From NCBI GenBank assembly GCA_002104905.1, contig MCFE01000692.1, positions 1 through 44,552 on the forward strand: 44,552 nucleotides of DNA, given 5' to 3'. Positions 31,967 through 40,722 of this stretch are shown piece by piece. This DNA is from Basidiobolus meristosporus CBS 931.73 (lineage: Eukaryota; Basidiobolomycota; Basidiobolomycetes; Basidiobolales; Basidiobolaceae). Made by a program: the position numbers and the translations under genes. The notes below the pieces were generated by a model. The model had not been told where the DNA came from and did no database searches. It saw nothing but the letters and a program-made list of their open reading frames with translations. Each line of letters starts with the position of its first letter. Positions within the stretch are counted from its first letter, which is position 1.

Positions 31967-34900
31967 ATTGCAAAGCAGTATGTTCTCGTTCCAATAGCAC
32001 GCATGGAGTTTTAGGATAGTGTCTAATATTGTAGTCGGAACAAAACAGATACTGAGGTGTTTATTCTTTACCATATTCTATTCATATCTACTGTTGTTCA
32101 TTTCTACTCGACTTTGTGAGTCACATTGGCGCACACGAAGATATAAAAGCATGTTCCTCCAAAATTTCTGCAGCTTGCTATATGTTTTCACTATCAGTGT
32201 TAATGTGTGCGTACCCACCATGTGCATTGATTTCGAAGGCGTTTTACTCGACTACCAAACGAATCATAAGTGTTCCATCTTTTTCACAAAATTAGAACAT
32301 CATTTATCAGGCACGTACATATACATATAAGATTTTCAGTTGCAACCGATATTTTGCCACTTTGAAGTAGACAAAATCATTAAAGCTAGTCCACTCCTTA
32401 CGGCAACTCTGTCTCAGTAGCTATATCTCAATCAAATTTATTGTCTGGAGCAAGAGGAGATGGTAACTTCAAGGCAGTTTGTAATATAATGGATATATTG
32501 CTAAGACCAGTTATACACTAGCTTATGCGTTGGTGTGATTATATTGCCGATTAGGGCAAGCTTGTATGTTGGGGCATTGTGTTGGTGGCTTACAGTCATA
32601 TTGTCAAGACCCACCTTCAACTGCTTGACAAGTTCTCAATGCTTCCCACACTCCTAAAGACGGGGATTAACTTGCATGTCTAATGGATGGGGATGGTTGC
32701 AACAACTTATGTTAAGCTTGCAATCACTCCCGATTAGCTTACCTGCATAGCAAGAGGCTCAAGAAAAGTAGGCTTCCTGATCTGCTGAGCCTTTTGTTAT
32801 AGATAGGGGTTATCTGAGGATTAGGAAAAGAAGATACCCTAGGGGACCTACCCTAACCATAATAGATGGATCCTCGGAACTTTCCACTCCGATCGGAGAT
32901 CCGGTGAAGTATTGACTTTCGGCTTCCTGTATAATGGAATGTTGATCACTTTCACAACTGTCGGAGTTCATACAGAGTAATGTTATCCATTTGCACCACT
33001 ATGTAAACCAAATGCTATTTTAAAAGGAAAAATTTCTACCGAGAATCAACCTTCCCGCAATCCCTATGGTGTATTTATTAACAACACCAACAAGCATTGG
33101 TTCATTCCAGTCAGCAATCAGTTGGTTTTACTTAACTACACATGGGTATACAGACCTGGGGTACATCATCACGGATGGGTATAAAAGCATCACATTGGTG
33201 CAGTGGATACTCAACGCCCATAACCTATTCTACCTGAGACTGTAGACTCTACTTCTAAGACGAGAATCGTTTATTAGATCGAGTAGGTCTTCAATAGTGG
33301 TTCTGCAACGAGTTTCAATGCTCAAGCACCATGGCTCCCTAGCCCTGCTGTGTATTTCGTCATTATAGTAGAGGCACTTTGAAGTGATTAATAAATACTT
33401 CAAATCCAATCCATCATGTTTCACTGTAATATTGGCAGCGTGATATTTATCTTGGCGCATTTACCAATCCTTACCAAGTAAATTTTTGGATCATTTTAGC
33501 TTTGAGCCTGATTATTGGAAAATTTATTCTTCAGAATGTGGGGAAATTGGGGATGTCGTCTATAACGTTATTAACAGAAGACAATGAATTTGCGGCTCAT
33601 TTCTCGCATCATATGGTTAGATTAAGCTTGTCAGGTGCCGGAGACCGTAGTCTGCGATGGTTCGACTTCTCTGGTACTCATATCACCCATAGTAACCTGA
33701 ATTCCAACCAGTTTAACACTATAGCTTTCAAGTATGGATTTCACCAACCATTTCCTCATATGCCAAGGATGTAGTTGATGCTATGGACCTTTTGTTGGGT
33801 TTTAATGTCCAAGAGAAATCCCTGATTAGCAAGCAATCCAGCCTTGGTTTGCAATTTTTGGACGTTACTCCATCGTAATCGTATGTTCTTGGACTGCAAC
33901 CAACTTAGTGATATAAACATTCCAACCTGCAACGTCGCAGAGTAATTTGTTGATTTGGTATGCTTACAGCCTAAAATACTATAAAATGATTGACACTCTT
34001 TCTAGGTGGATGTTAATACGAAGTTCCCTGCCGCAGGCGATCCCATTTCTCACCTACAACGATAATCCATTAAAACCCGGAATCAATCAATTAATGGAAG
34101 AGCGTGTTTTCTCAACTACACACGCCATTGCTAACGATTAATTCAACCATATCGTAAAACGCAGTTTAGAAATGTAGATTTAATGGTCACGTGATTTGAC
34201 TCAAATGGCATGTAATGTCTTACTATTTATAAAGGCAGGAGGCCATAAACAAAAATTTAACAGTAGAGACACCCCGAAGGATGTTCGCGTCAAAGACCCT
34301 GAGGCGCTGTGCAATGCCCAAGTTCTAAACCGAACGGTCCGCCTACCTGATCACAAACTGCTCCTACCAAGTAAGTATGGGTCGCTAATGAAATCAAGTT
34401 GATATTATATATGATGTATATAAGTTATGGGATGAAATTCCATCATGAGATCTAATTTTGGTGTATTGAGCAGTGGCTAACCAACATCAAATGGCCCGTG
34501 CAGTTTGAATACATTTTCAGAGTAGAGAATTCCCGAACCCCAAGTTGTCCTAAAGGCCACAAACCTTGCACACATCTATCCATGGGTTTGCACAACATGT
34601 TTCCATAGTTACGCGATATTCATTTTTAATCAAAGAGTCATCAAGTGAAGGTGATACACTTTCTGATAACCTTAAATCCATTCGAAGTCTTCACTCAGAT
34701 ACATATCGATGTCAGACGACTGTCAAGATTATTTGTACTTCCAGGCTACCTGAAGGCCCCGACACTTTGCTTCCATCTCTCTGTGATATTCTAGAGCATG
34801 ATCAGAACGCCAATCGTAGAGTAACCTTGATACCAATATTTTTAACCCCCTTTGCTGATCATGGGTAATACACAGAAGATTACCGTCTTTCTGATAAGTA

Positions 34901-35720
34901 GTTGGTCATTAGACTTTGCCGTTTGTCTATTGGTGAAGCGGCAATTGTCCTTTCTGTTGGCTGATCTGATCTCGATCCGTATGCTGGCTACTCTATCATT
35001 CATCACCGACACTTCTCATTACTAACCTCTGATGATCGTATCGACAACGTCGAAAGTCACAACTGTGTAGTCGGTTTTTCATAGAATGATCAAATACTCG
35101 ATTCTACATATGTTCCTAGCGTGATCAGAATAAATAATCAGTAATATATTATCATTCCCTATCACTCGATCATCTATCTTTCTTTACGCCAATTTCGAAG
35201 CAAATATTGCCGTAGACGTAGTTGTACTGGTATTTATTGAACACTGCCCTTCATAAGCACTATTGGATATCGACACATACTGCTTTGATGTATGCGAAAG
35301 TGATTACAGGAATCGTCTGTGGAAGTACATATTAACTGGTGTTCTGTCTTATTTGCCCGCTTCCACTATTTATGGAATATAGTAGTTCTCATGCTTATCG
35401 GATGTGAAGAAACGATACCGTTATGGTCAAGCACAACTACAGGTAGCTCACATGAGTCTGATTAGAGTCATACCAGTATAGAGTATGGATTCCTGATGTT
35501 AGCAAGTAGGTCCCTAGCCTCCAACCTGATCAAGTGAACCCGTTGGGTAGTATGGTGTAGCACAAGCATATCTAATGGATATACCTTCCATAACGGTAGA
35601 CTCAGCTCTGTACCAAAATGGTTATATTTGCGTTGTACCACCAGCATGTTGTGTGCAATTCCTCATATAAATAAGCCTGCCTGTAATCCAAGATTGACCA
35701 TCTCACAATCTCTATATACA
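31967..35720. other. AT-rich region, no gene recognised
   Basis: About 3.7 kb between copy B and the UNC93-like gene. Frames of 60-103 codons exist (such as 32019-32330, 33502-33774, 34566-34868), but none has family motifs or a convincing exon structure. Near matches to the iron-GATA core (TTCTGATAA near 34662 and 34890) lack the first base. A TCACGTGA site lies near 34188. Confidence 0.4.
35666..35673 (+). promoter_or_regulatory. TATA box of the UNC93-like gene
   Basis: TATAAATA 55 bp before the ATG at 35721, the same sequence and distance as at deaminase copy B. Because it lies downstream of the earlier possible start codons, it supports 35721 as the true start. Confidence 0.5.
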
Positions 35721-37022
35721 ATGAGGCTTAATTCTCCAATGATGCAGGTCATATTAGTTGGCTTTGCATGTTTCTGCTGCCCGGGTATGTACAATGTAAT
35801 CAACAGTCTAGGTGCCGGAGGACAGATGGACGACAACACCACTAAGAATGGTAATGTTGCTCTTTACGCTTGCTTCTCTGTATTTGGTGTGTTCGGTGGG
35901 GCCATTCACAATGTCCTCGGTGGGCGTTGGACTATGGTTAGCGGCGGTCTCACGTACGCACTGTACTCTGGTTCCCTTGTATATTATAGCAACACCAAAG
36001 AGCCCACCTTCGTCATTATTGCTAGTGCAATTCTAGGTATTGGTGCTGGTATGTTCTGGACTGCCCAAGGTACAATTATGATGTCCTATCCATCCGAGAA
36101 TCAGAAAGGCCGCGCAGTCGGAATCTTCTGGATTATTTTCAACATGGGCGCCGTACTCGGTTCTTTCATTCCCTTCGGCCTCAACTTCCATTCCTCAGCA
36201 GGACAAGTGAGCACCGCTACCTACTATGTATTGATGGCACTTATGGTTATTGGTGCTCTGCTTGGCTTGGGCCTCATTCCCCCCGAGAGGGTAGTACGCG
36301 AGGATGGTTCCCGTGTGCAAGTCTCCAAATTTGAAAACGTCGGTGGTGAGATCATTGAGATCCTGAAACTATTCAAGAACAAGAACATGCTCTTGCTCCT
36401 CCCCTTGTGCGTCACTTCCAACTGGTTCTACTCTTATCAGTTCGGTGCTGTAAATGGTGTTCTTTTTAATGTTCGTACCCGCTCATTCAACAGTGCCTTC
36501 TACTGGGGTGCTCAAATGATTGGCGCCTATGGGGTGGGTCTGTTGCTCGATAATCCCAAGCTTCAGCGTCGCACTCGTGCCTTATACGGACTTGCTCTGG
36601 TAACCGTACTAACAATGATCATATGGGGCGGTGGTCTTGGTCTTCAAGTACAATATACTCGGGAAGATCATCCTAAAGACATCGATTTCATCAACGGCCC
36701 AGGATGGGGCGGCAAGTTTGCCTTATATCTGTTCTACGGTTTTCTGGATGCCGTTCTACAAACTTATGCTTATTGGTTAATGGGTGCTCTCTCTAATGAC
36801 AGTCACGTCCTTGCTCGTTATGCTGGATACTACAAAGGACTCCAATCTGCTGGCGCGGCTATTGCCTGGGATATTGATGCTAAGAATACTCCTTTCTTGA
36901 CTCAGCTGATCATCAACTGGGTACTGTGCACAGCCTCCCTTCCTTTTGCTTACATTGTAGCCAGAGGTGTCAAGGATACCTCAGAGGAGGATGGTGAGAA
37001 GGTCGAGATGGAAAAGTCTTAA
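35721..37022 (+). CDS. UNC93-like major facilitator superfamily transporter
   Basis: Intronless gene, 433 aa from the ATG at 35721 (MRLNSPMMQVIL). The frame is open further upstream to 35628, but that part is not hydrophobic and contains the TATA box. About 11-12 hydrophobic segments span the protein, with the early pattern GFACFCCPGMYNVINSLG and ALYACFSVFGVFGGAIHN typical of the fungal UNC93-like (DUF895) family. A central cytoplasmic loop (about residues 195-230) separates two six-helix halves, and the tail is acidic. Substrate unknown for most fungal members; plasma membrane or vacuole possible. AATAAA at 37073. No exact iron-GATA site is upstream, so I do not include it in the iron module. 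Confidence 0.88.
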   Translation: MRLNSPMMQVILVGFACFCCPGMYNVINSLGAGGQMDDNTTKNGNVALYACFSVFGVFGGAIHNVLGGRWTMVSGGLTYALYSGSLVYYSNTKEPTFVIIASAILGIGAGMFWTAQGTIMMSYPSENQKGRAVGIFWIIFNMGAVLGSFIPFGLNFHSSAGQVSTATYYVLMALMVIGALLGLGLIPPERVVREDGSRVQVSKFENVGGEIIEILKLFKNKNMLLLLPLCVTSNWFYSYQFGAVNGVLFNVRTRSFNSAFYWGAQMIGAYGVGLLLDNPKLQRRTRALYGLALVTVLTMIIWGGGLGLQVQYTREDHPKDIDFINGPGWGGKFALYLFYGFLDAVLQTYAYWLMGALSNDSHVLARYAGYYKGLQSAGAAIAWDIDAKNTPFLTQLIINWVLCTASLPFAYIVARGVKDTSEEDGEKVEMEKS

Positions 37023-37464
37023 CCAAATATGTTACCGCATGAATGTCATGCCCATTTTATTTAATGCAATTTAATAAACCAAAGTTATTTAGTAGTTATG
37101 AGTATTCAACTCAAGTACAAGCACCTTTCTTTTTCAAGTATAGTGTAGAGGGAATCTAGTGAATGCCGTGGTTTGGAATAGCTACATTGCATGTGTAATA
37201 AAGGTCACATGTCCATATTACCCCGGAGAAACAAAACGGAAAACCTGTTCATCACATTTGCATTCAGAAATTCGGGTGGTCAGTCAACTCCTATTGTTGC
37301 GATTGGAATGATTCACCTACTGAACCTGAAGTAGAAAGACGAGATATCATTTAGCATTAGGATCGCTTGGTTTGAGAAGGGAGTGCTGCGAAGTATTTCA
37401 CGTGAGCAATGCAAAAATACGTACTGAGGAGAGTAAACAGTGGAATAACAATTCGAAATTCTGG
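37023..37464. other. 3' flank of the UNC93-like gene
   Basis: Non-coding, with a poly(A)-like AATAAA at 37073-37078. It ends where copia similarity starts abruptly near 37465. Confidence 0.5.
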
Positions 37465-38094
37465 ATTTGCTCTATCTGGCTTATGGTATATATCATAGTC
37501 AGCATTGCTCCTTTTGAAACTCAAAGATTCCAAATCAGAATCTAACATGCAATTCCAGGCTATTGGTGATTGTTTGAGTATAAATAAAGACTTTTTAAGC
37601 TTGCAGACCAGATGGAGGTTATCTTGAGCAACAAAACCATCCGGCTGGTCCATACACATGTCCTCATCAAGTTCTCCATTCAAAAATGCAGTTTTTACAT
37701 CCATTTGATGTATAAAAAACTTATGTTTGGCTGCAATAGCCAATATTAATCTAATGGAATTAAACTTGGCTGCTGGTGCAAAGATCTCAGTATAGTCAAG
37801 TCCTTTTGTTTGAGAGTATCCTTTGGCCACAAGTCTTGCTTTGTATTCTTCAATTGAACCATCTGCATCCAATTGATTTCTGGTTGATTGGTAATTTGAC
37901 TAAGTCCCAAGTTTGATTTTCCATCAAGGCCTGATATTCCTCAGTCATTGCAGATCTCCAAAATTTCAACTGATGGCTATTTAGGGCCTATTTTACAGTC
38001 TGGGGTTCATCAATATGAACTGAATAGGCATAGGCTAAGTTTGTACCCTCATTGATATAGTAATTTGGGCTATTTCTTGTCTAATTGGATCACC
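37465..38094 (-). pseudogene. Truncated copia pol fragment at the subtelomere boundary
   Basis: Matches the element at 7290-7960: reverse transcriptase N-terminal part with KTAFLNGELDEDM and the integrase-RT linker (AMTEEYQALM, MENQTWDL). It is less decayed here, reading through sites that are stops in the first copy, but still broken near 37870. Both ends are abrupt. The left meets unrelated sequence, the right is cut after GGATCACC by TTAGGG. Confidence 0.88.
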
Positions 38095-39243
38095 TTAGGG
38101 GGGAGACAGTTGCCAACAGGTGAAATCTTTATTTCAGTTGAAACAAAGAAGCCAGCACTACTGTTGTAGCTTTGATACAAGAGTGTGTAGCTGCGGGGAA
38201 TTTGTAGGTAAGTTAATAAGAAGTGATGATAGTTCTTCAGTGCTCAAGACACTGTTCAGTGGGAAGGGGGGTAGCAAGAGAGGTAAGAATGACTTGTGAA
38301 CAACATTAATGAGGGGAATGTGATAAGGATTGATATTCATCATAAAGGGAGTGTGCTGCTGCAGATATTGCTGCCAAAGGTCTGTCAAGTATTTCAGGTA
38401 GGCCAGCTTGGGTTTTTCTAACTGCAGAATATAGTGTGCAAACTTCTTAACTTCAGGATCTCCAAGTATAGTTCTCCAGCAGGAGCCAGGTGTAGTGTGA
38501 TGTGTTCTCTTCCAGGCCTTAATCAGTGGGTTGTTGCAGTGGTGAAGTCTGAGATATAATCTGGTTCTAAGGTAGAGAAGTCTGATCTTATAGGGCATAA
38601 ACCCAAAAGCACCAAGAATAGCATGTCTGTAGGGGCATTCAGGCAAATGAGGCACCAAGGAGGTAATGCACCATACTGCAAACTTGTCAAGATTAGTGCA
38701 GTCTCTAGAAGTAAGAGAGAGAAGTGGTAAGCCAGACTCCAGGACAGGGAAGACAAACTGCTTGAGTAGAAGGAGGCAGCTGGGAGCTGAAGTTGTTGGA
38801 GGAGTAACAGCCAGTAGCTTGTGGAGTGCCTGTCTTGCCAGGATAATTCTCTTCTTCAGGTGTGCTCCAGAGTCTAGTCCAGTAGGAAGGAAAGGAAAGC
38901 CAAGATATGTAGCAGAAACCTGAGCAGGTAGAGTGGAGTTCTCCAAGTTGATGGGAGAGCCCAAAGGTACTGTCTTTGCAATGGAAAGCTGGAGATTATT
39001 CTTCTGCAGATACTGGTGGATGGTCTGGGAGTCTTGTTGCACATTGGAGGAGGATATTCTGATGTCATCAGCAAAGAGAGTAACCAGGCAGTCAGCTGAG
39101 AGTCTTGGGAAATCATTCAGGAAGATGGCAAACAGTATAGGACCAAGCACAGAGCCTTGAATCACTCCATTAGGAGCTGAGAACACAGCTGATTGCTCAC
39201 TTGGGTGAAGAATCCTTGCTTGTGGATCTAGAAACAGAGACCT
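38095..39243 (-). mobile_element. 5'-truncated telomeric LINE, proximal copy
   Basis: TTAGGGGGG (38095-38103) is followed by the LINE 3' tail and the C-terminal part of ORF2 on the minus strand. The open frame 38158-39186 covers the distal half of reverse transcriptase, including the FADD catalytic motif, plus the C-terminal domain. It is very similar to 40669-41810 of the distal copy. The element is truncated at 39243 after AGAGACCT and is followed directly by TTAGG TTAGGGG. Its 3' hairpin has a mutation (TTGCC instead of TCACC). Not autonomous. Confidence 0.9.
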
Positions 39244-39255
39244 TTAGGTTAGGGG
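39244..39255 (+). repeat. Short telomeric junction
   Basis: TTAGGTTAGGGG between the truncated LINE 5' end and the tail of the first SINE; one and a half degenerate telomere units. Confidence 0.75.
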
Positions 39256-39749
39256 AGGAAAGTCACCAAGTGGTGAAATCTTTATTTACTTATGACAAGT
39301 ATACAAAGAAGCCAAGTTAATCTGAAGTAATTCCTAGAAAGCTAGGTCTGAGAGATATCTACCGGGTAAGCCAGGCCTGAGAGTTGAGAAGCTGAGTGGT
39401 ACTATATTTCCTAGTTAGCTAGGTCTGAGAGAGGTTTCCTGGAAAGCCAGGCCTGAGAAGTGAGAATCTGAGTATATCTGAGGTGAGTTGTACTGATTTG
39501 CGGTAGCATGTTTGTGGCCAGAATGGCCAGTAGACTGGGGGAACTGAGGGGTATTTCTGGGCGATCACTGGCCAAATTTACTAGGCAAATCTGACCAATT
39601 AGCATTTCAAGGATTTCAGCCAATCAGAGCCTTTACTTTGCCCGATGGTTAATCAAGCCATCTCCCAATGAGCACACGTCAATTTATTGATCAAATTTTG
39701 CTGGATCCAGGATTTGAACCCACAACCATGGGTATGGGAGGGTTAGGGG
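39256..39749 (-). mobile_element. tRNA-derived SINE, copy 1
   Basis: Minus-strand element, 3' tail at the left and tRNA-like head at the right. It contains the body hairpin repeats (the second is degenerate), the conserved stretch GGATCCAGGATTTGAACC (reverse complement of the B box) near 39700, and ends within the head at an internal GGTTAGGG, where the next unit begins. The A box is lost. Confidence 0.82.
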
Positions 39750-39781
39750 AGGGAAAGTCACCAAGGTAGGTGAAATCTTTA
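39750..39781 (-). mobile_element. Tail-only retroelement fragment
   Basis: Only the terminal 32 bp of the shared LINE/SINE tail are present (GTCACC...GGTGAAATCTTTA), flanked by TTAGGGG on one side and a run of TTAGGG on the other. It looks like a reverse transcription event that stopped almost at once. Confidence 0.7.
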
Positions 39782-39824
39782 TAGGGTTAGGGTTAGGGTT
39801 AGGGTTAGGGTTAGGGGGGGGGGG
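39782..39824 (+). repeat. Interstitial telomeric repeats
   Basis: Five to six TTAGGG units ending in a run of 11 G before the next SINE tail. Confidence 0.9.
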
Positions 39825-40117
39825 AGGAAAGTCACCAAGTGGTGAAATCTTTATTTACTTATGACAAGTATCTAAAGAAGCCAAGTTAATCTGAAGTAAT
39901 TCCTAGAAAGCTAGGTCTGAGAGATATCTTCCTGGTAAGCCAGGTCTGAGAGTTGAGAAGCTGATTGGTACTATATTTCCTAGTTAGCTAGGTCTGAGAG
40001 AGGTTTCCTGGAAAGCCAGGCCTGAGAAGTGAGAATCTGAATATATCTGAGCTAAGTTATACTGGTTTGCGGTAGCTGAATTGTGGGCGGAATGGCCAGT
40101 AGACTAGGGGAACTGAG
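39825..40117 (-). mobile_element. 5'-truncated SINE, copy 2
   Basis: Same tail and four body hairpins as copy 3, but truncated at GAACTGAG (40117), where copy 3 continues for over 500 bp in total. The truncated end joins GGTTAGGGTTAGGG directly. Confidence 0.85.
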
Positions 40118-40134
40118 GGTTAGGGTTAGGGGGG
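40118..40134 (+). repeat. Interstitial telomeric junction
   Basis: Two TTAGGG units with an expanded G run between SINE copies 2 and 3. Confidence 0.85.
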
Positions 40135-40651
40135 AGGAAAGTCACCAAGTGGTGAAATCTTTATTTACTTATGACAAGTATCTAAAGAAGCCAAGTTAAT
40201 CTGAAGTTATTCCTAGAAAGCTAGGTCTGAGAGATATCTTCCTGGTAAGCCAGGTCTGAGAGTTGAGAAGCTGAGTGGTACTATATTTCCTAGTTAGCTA
40301 GGTCTGAGAGAGGTTTCCTGGAAAGCCAGGCCTGAGAAGTGAGAATCTGAATATATCTGAGCTAAGGTATACTGGTTTGCAGTAGCTGAATTGTGGCCGG
40401 AATGGCCAGTAGACTGGGGGAACTGAGATGAATTTCTGGGCAATCACTGGCCAAATTTACTAGGCAAATCTGACCAATTAGCATTTCAAGGATTTCAGCC
40501 AATCAGAGCCTCTACTTTGCCCGATGGTTGATCAAGCCATCTCCCAATGAGCACACATCAATTTATTGATCAAATTTTGCTGGATCCAGGATTTGAACCC
40601 ACAACCATGGCTATGGAAGGGTTAGGGATAACCACAAGGCTAAGTGTTCTT
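40135..40651 (-). mobile_element. tRNA-derived SINE, full-length copy 3
   Basis: About 517 bp on the minus strand. The head (right end) shows an RNA polymerase III A box, TAGCCTTGTGGTTA (consensus TRGCNNAGYNGG), and a B box, GGTTCAAATCC (consensus GGTTCGANTCC), followed by an acceptor-stem-like TGGATCCAGCA. The middle holds four tandem hairpins (40212-40330). The tail has AAATAAAGATTTCACC, the hairpin at 40142-40155, and a C run that continues into CCCTAA. The tail resembles the LINE tail, so the LINE reverse transcriptase probably mobilises it. No coding capacity. Confidence 0.85.
40212..40330 (-). repeat. Four tandem covarying hairpins in the SINE body
   Basis: Hairpins at 40212-40225, 40241-40254, 40289-40302 and 40317-40330. 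The stems alternate CCTAG/CTAGG and CCTGG/CCAGG around four-base loops, each followed by TCTGAGAG or CCTGAGAA. The A-T to G-C swap on both stem sides is a compensatory change, so pairing rather than sequence appears conserved. Confidence 0.8.
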
Positions 40652-40668
40652 GGTTAGGGTTAGGGGGG
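40652..40668 (+). repeat. Interstitial telomeric junction
   Basis: GGTTAGGGTTAGGGGGG between the head of SINE copy 3 and the 3' end of the distal LINE. Confidence 0.88.
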
Positions 40669-40722
40669 AGACAGTCACCAACAGGTGAAATCTTTATTTC
40701 AGTTGAAACAAAGAAGCCAGCG

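Noticed and set aside
34650-34900. Iron-GATA sites upstream of the UNC93-like gene
   Set aside because: TTCTGATAA matches lack the first base of ATCWGATAA and lie over 800 bp upstream, so I did not extend the iron module to this gene.
35628-35720. N-terminal extension of the UNC93-like protein
   Set aside because: Starts at a non-ATG codon, is not like the family, and contains the likely TATA box.
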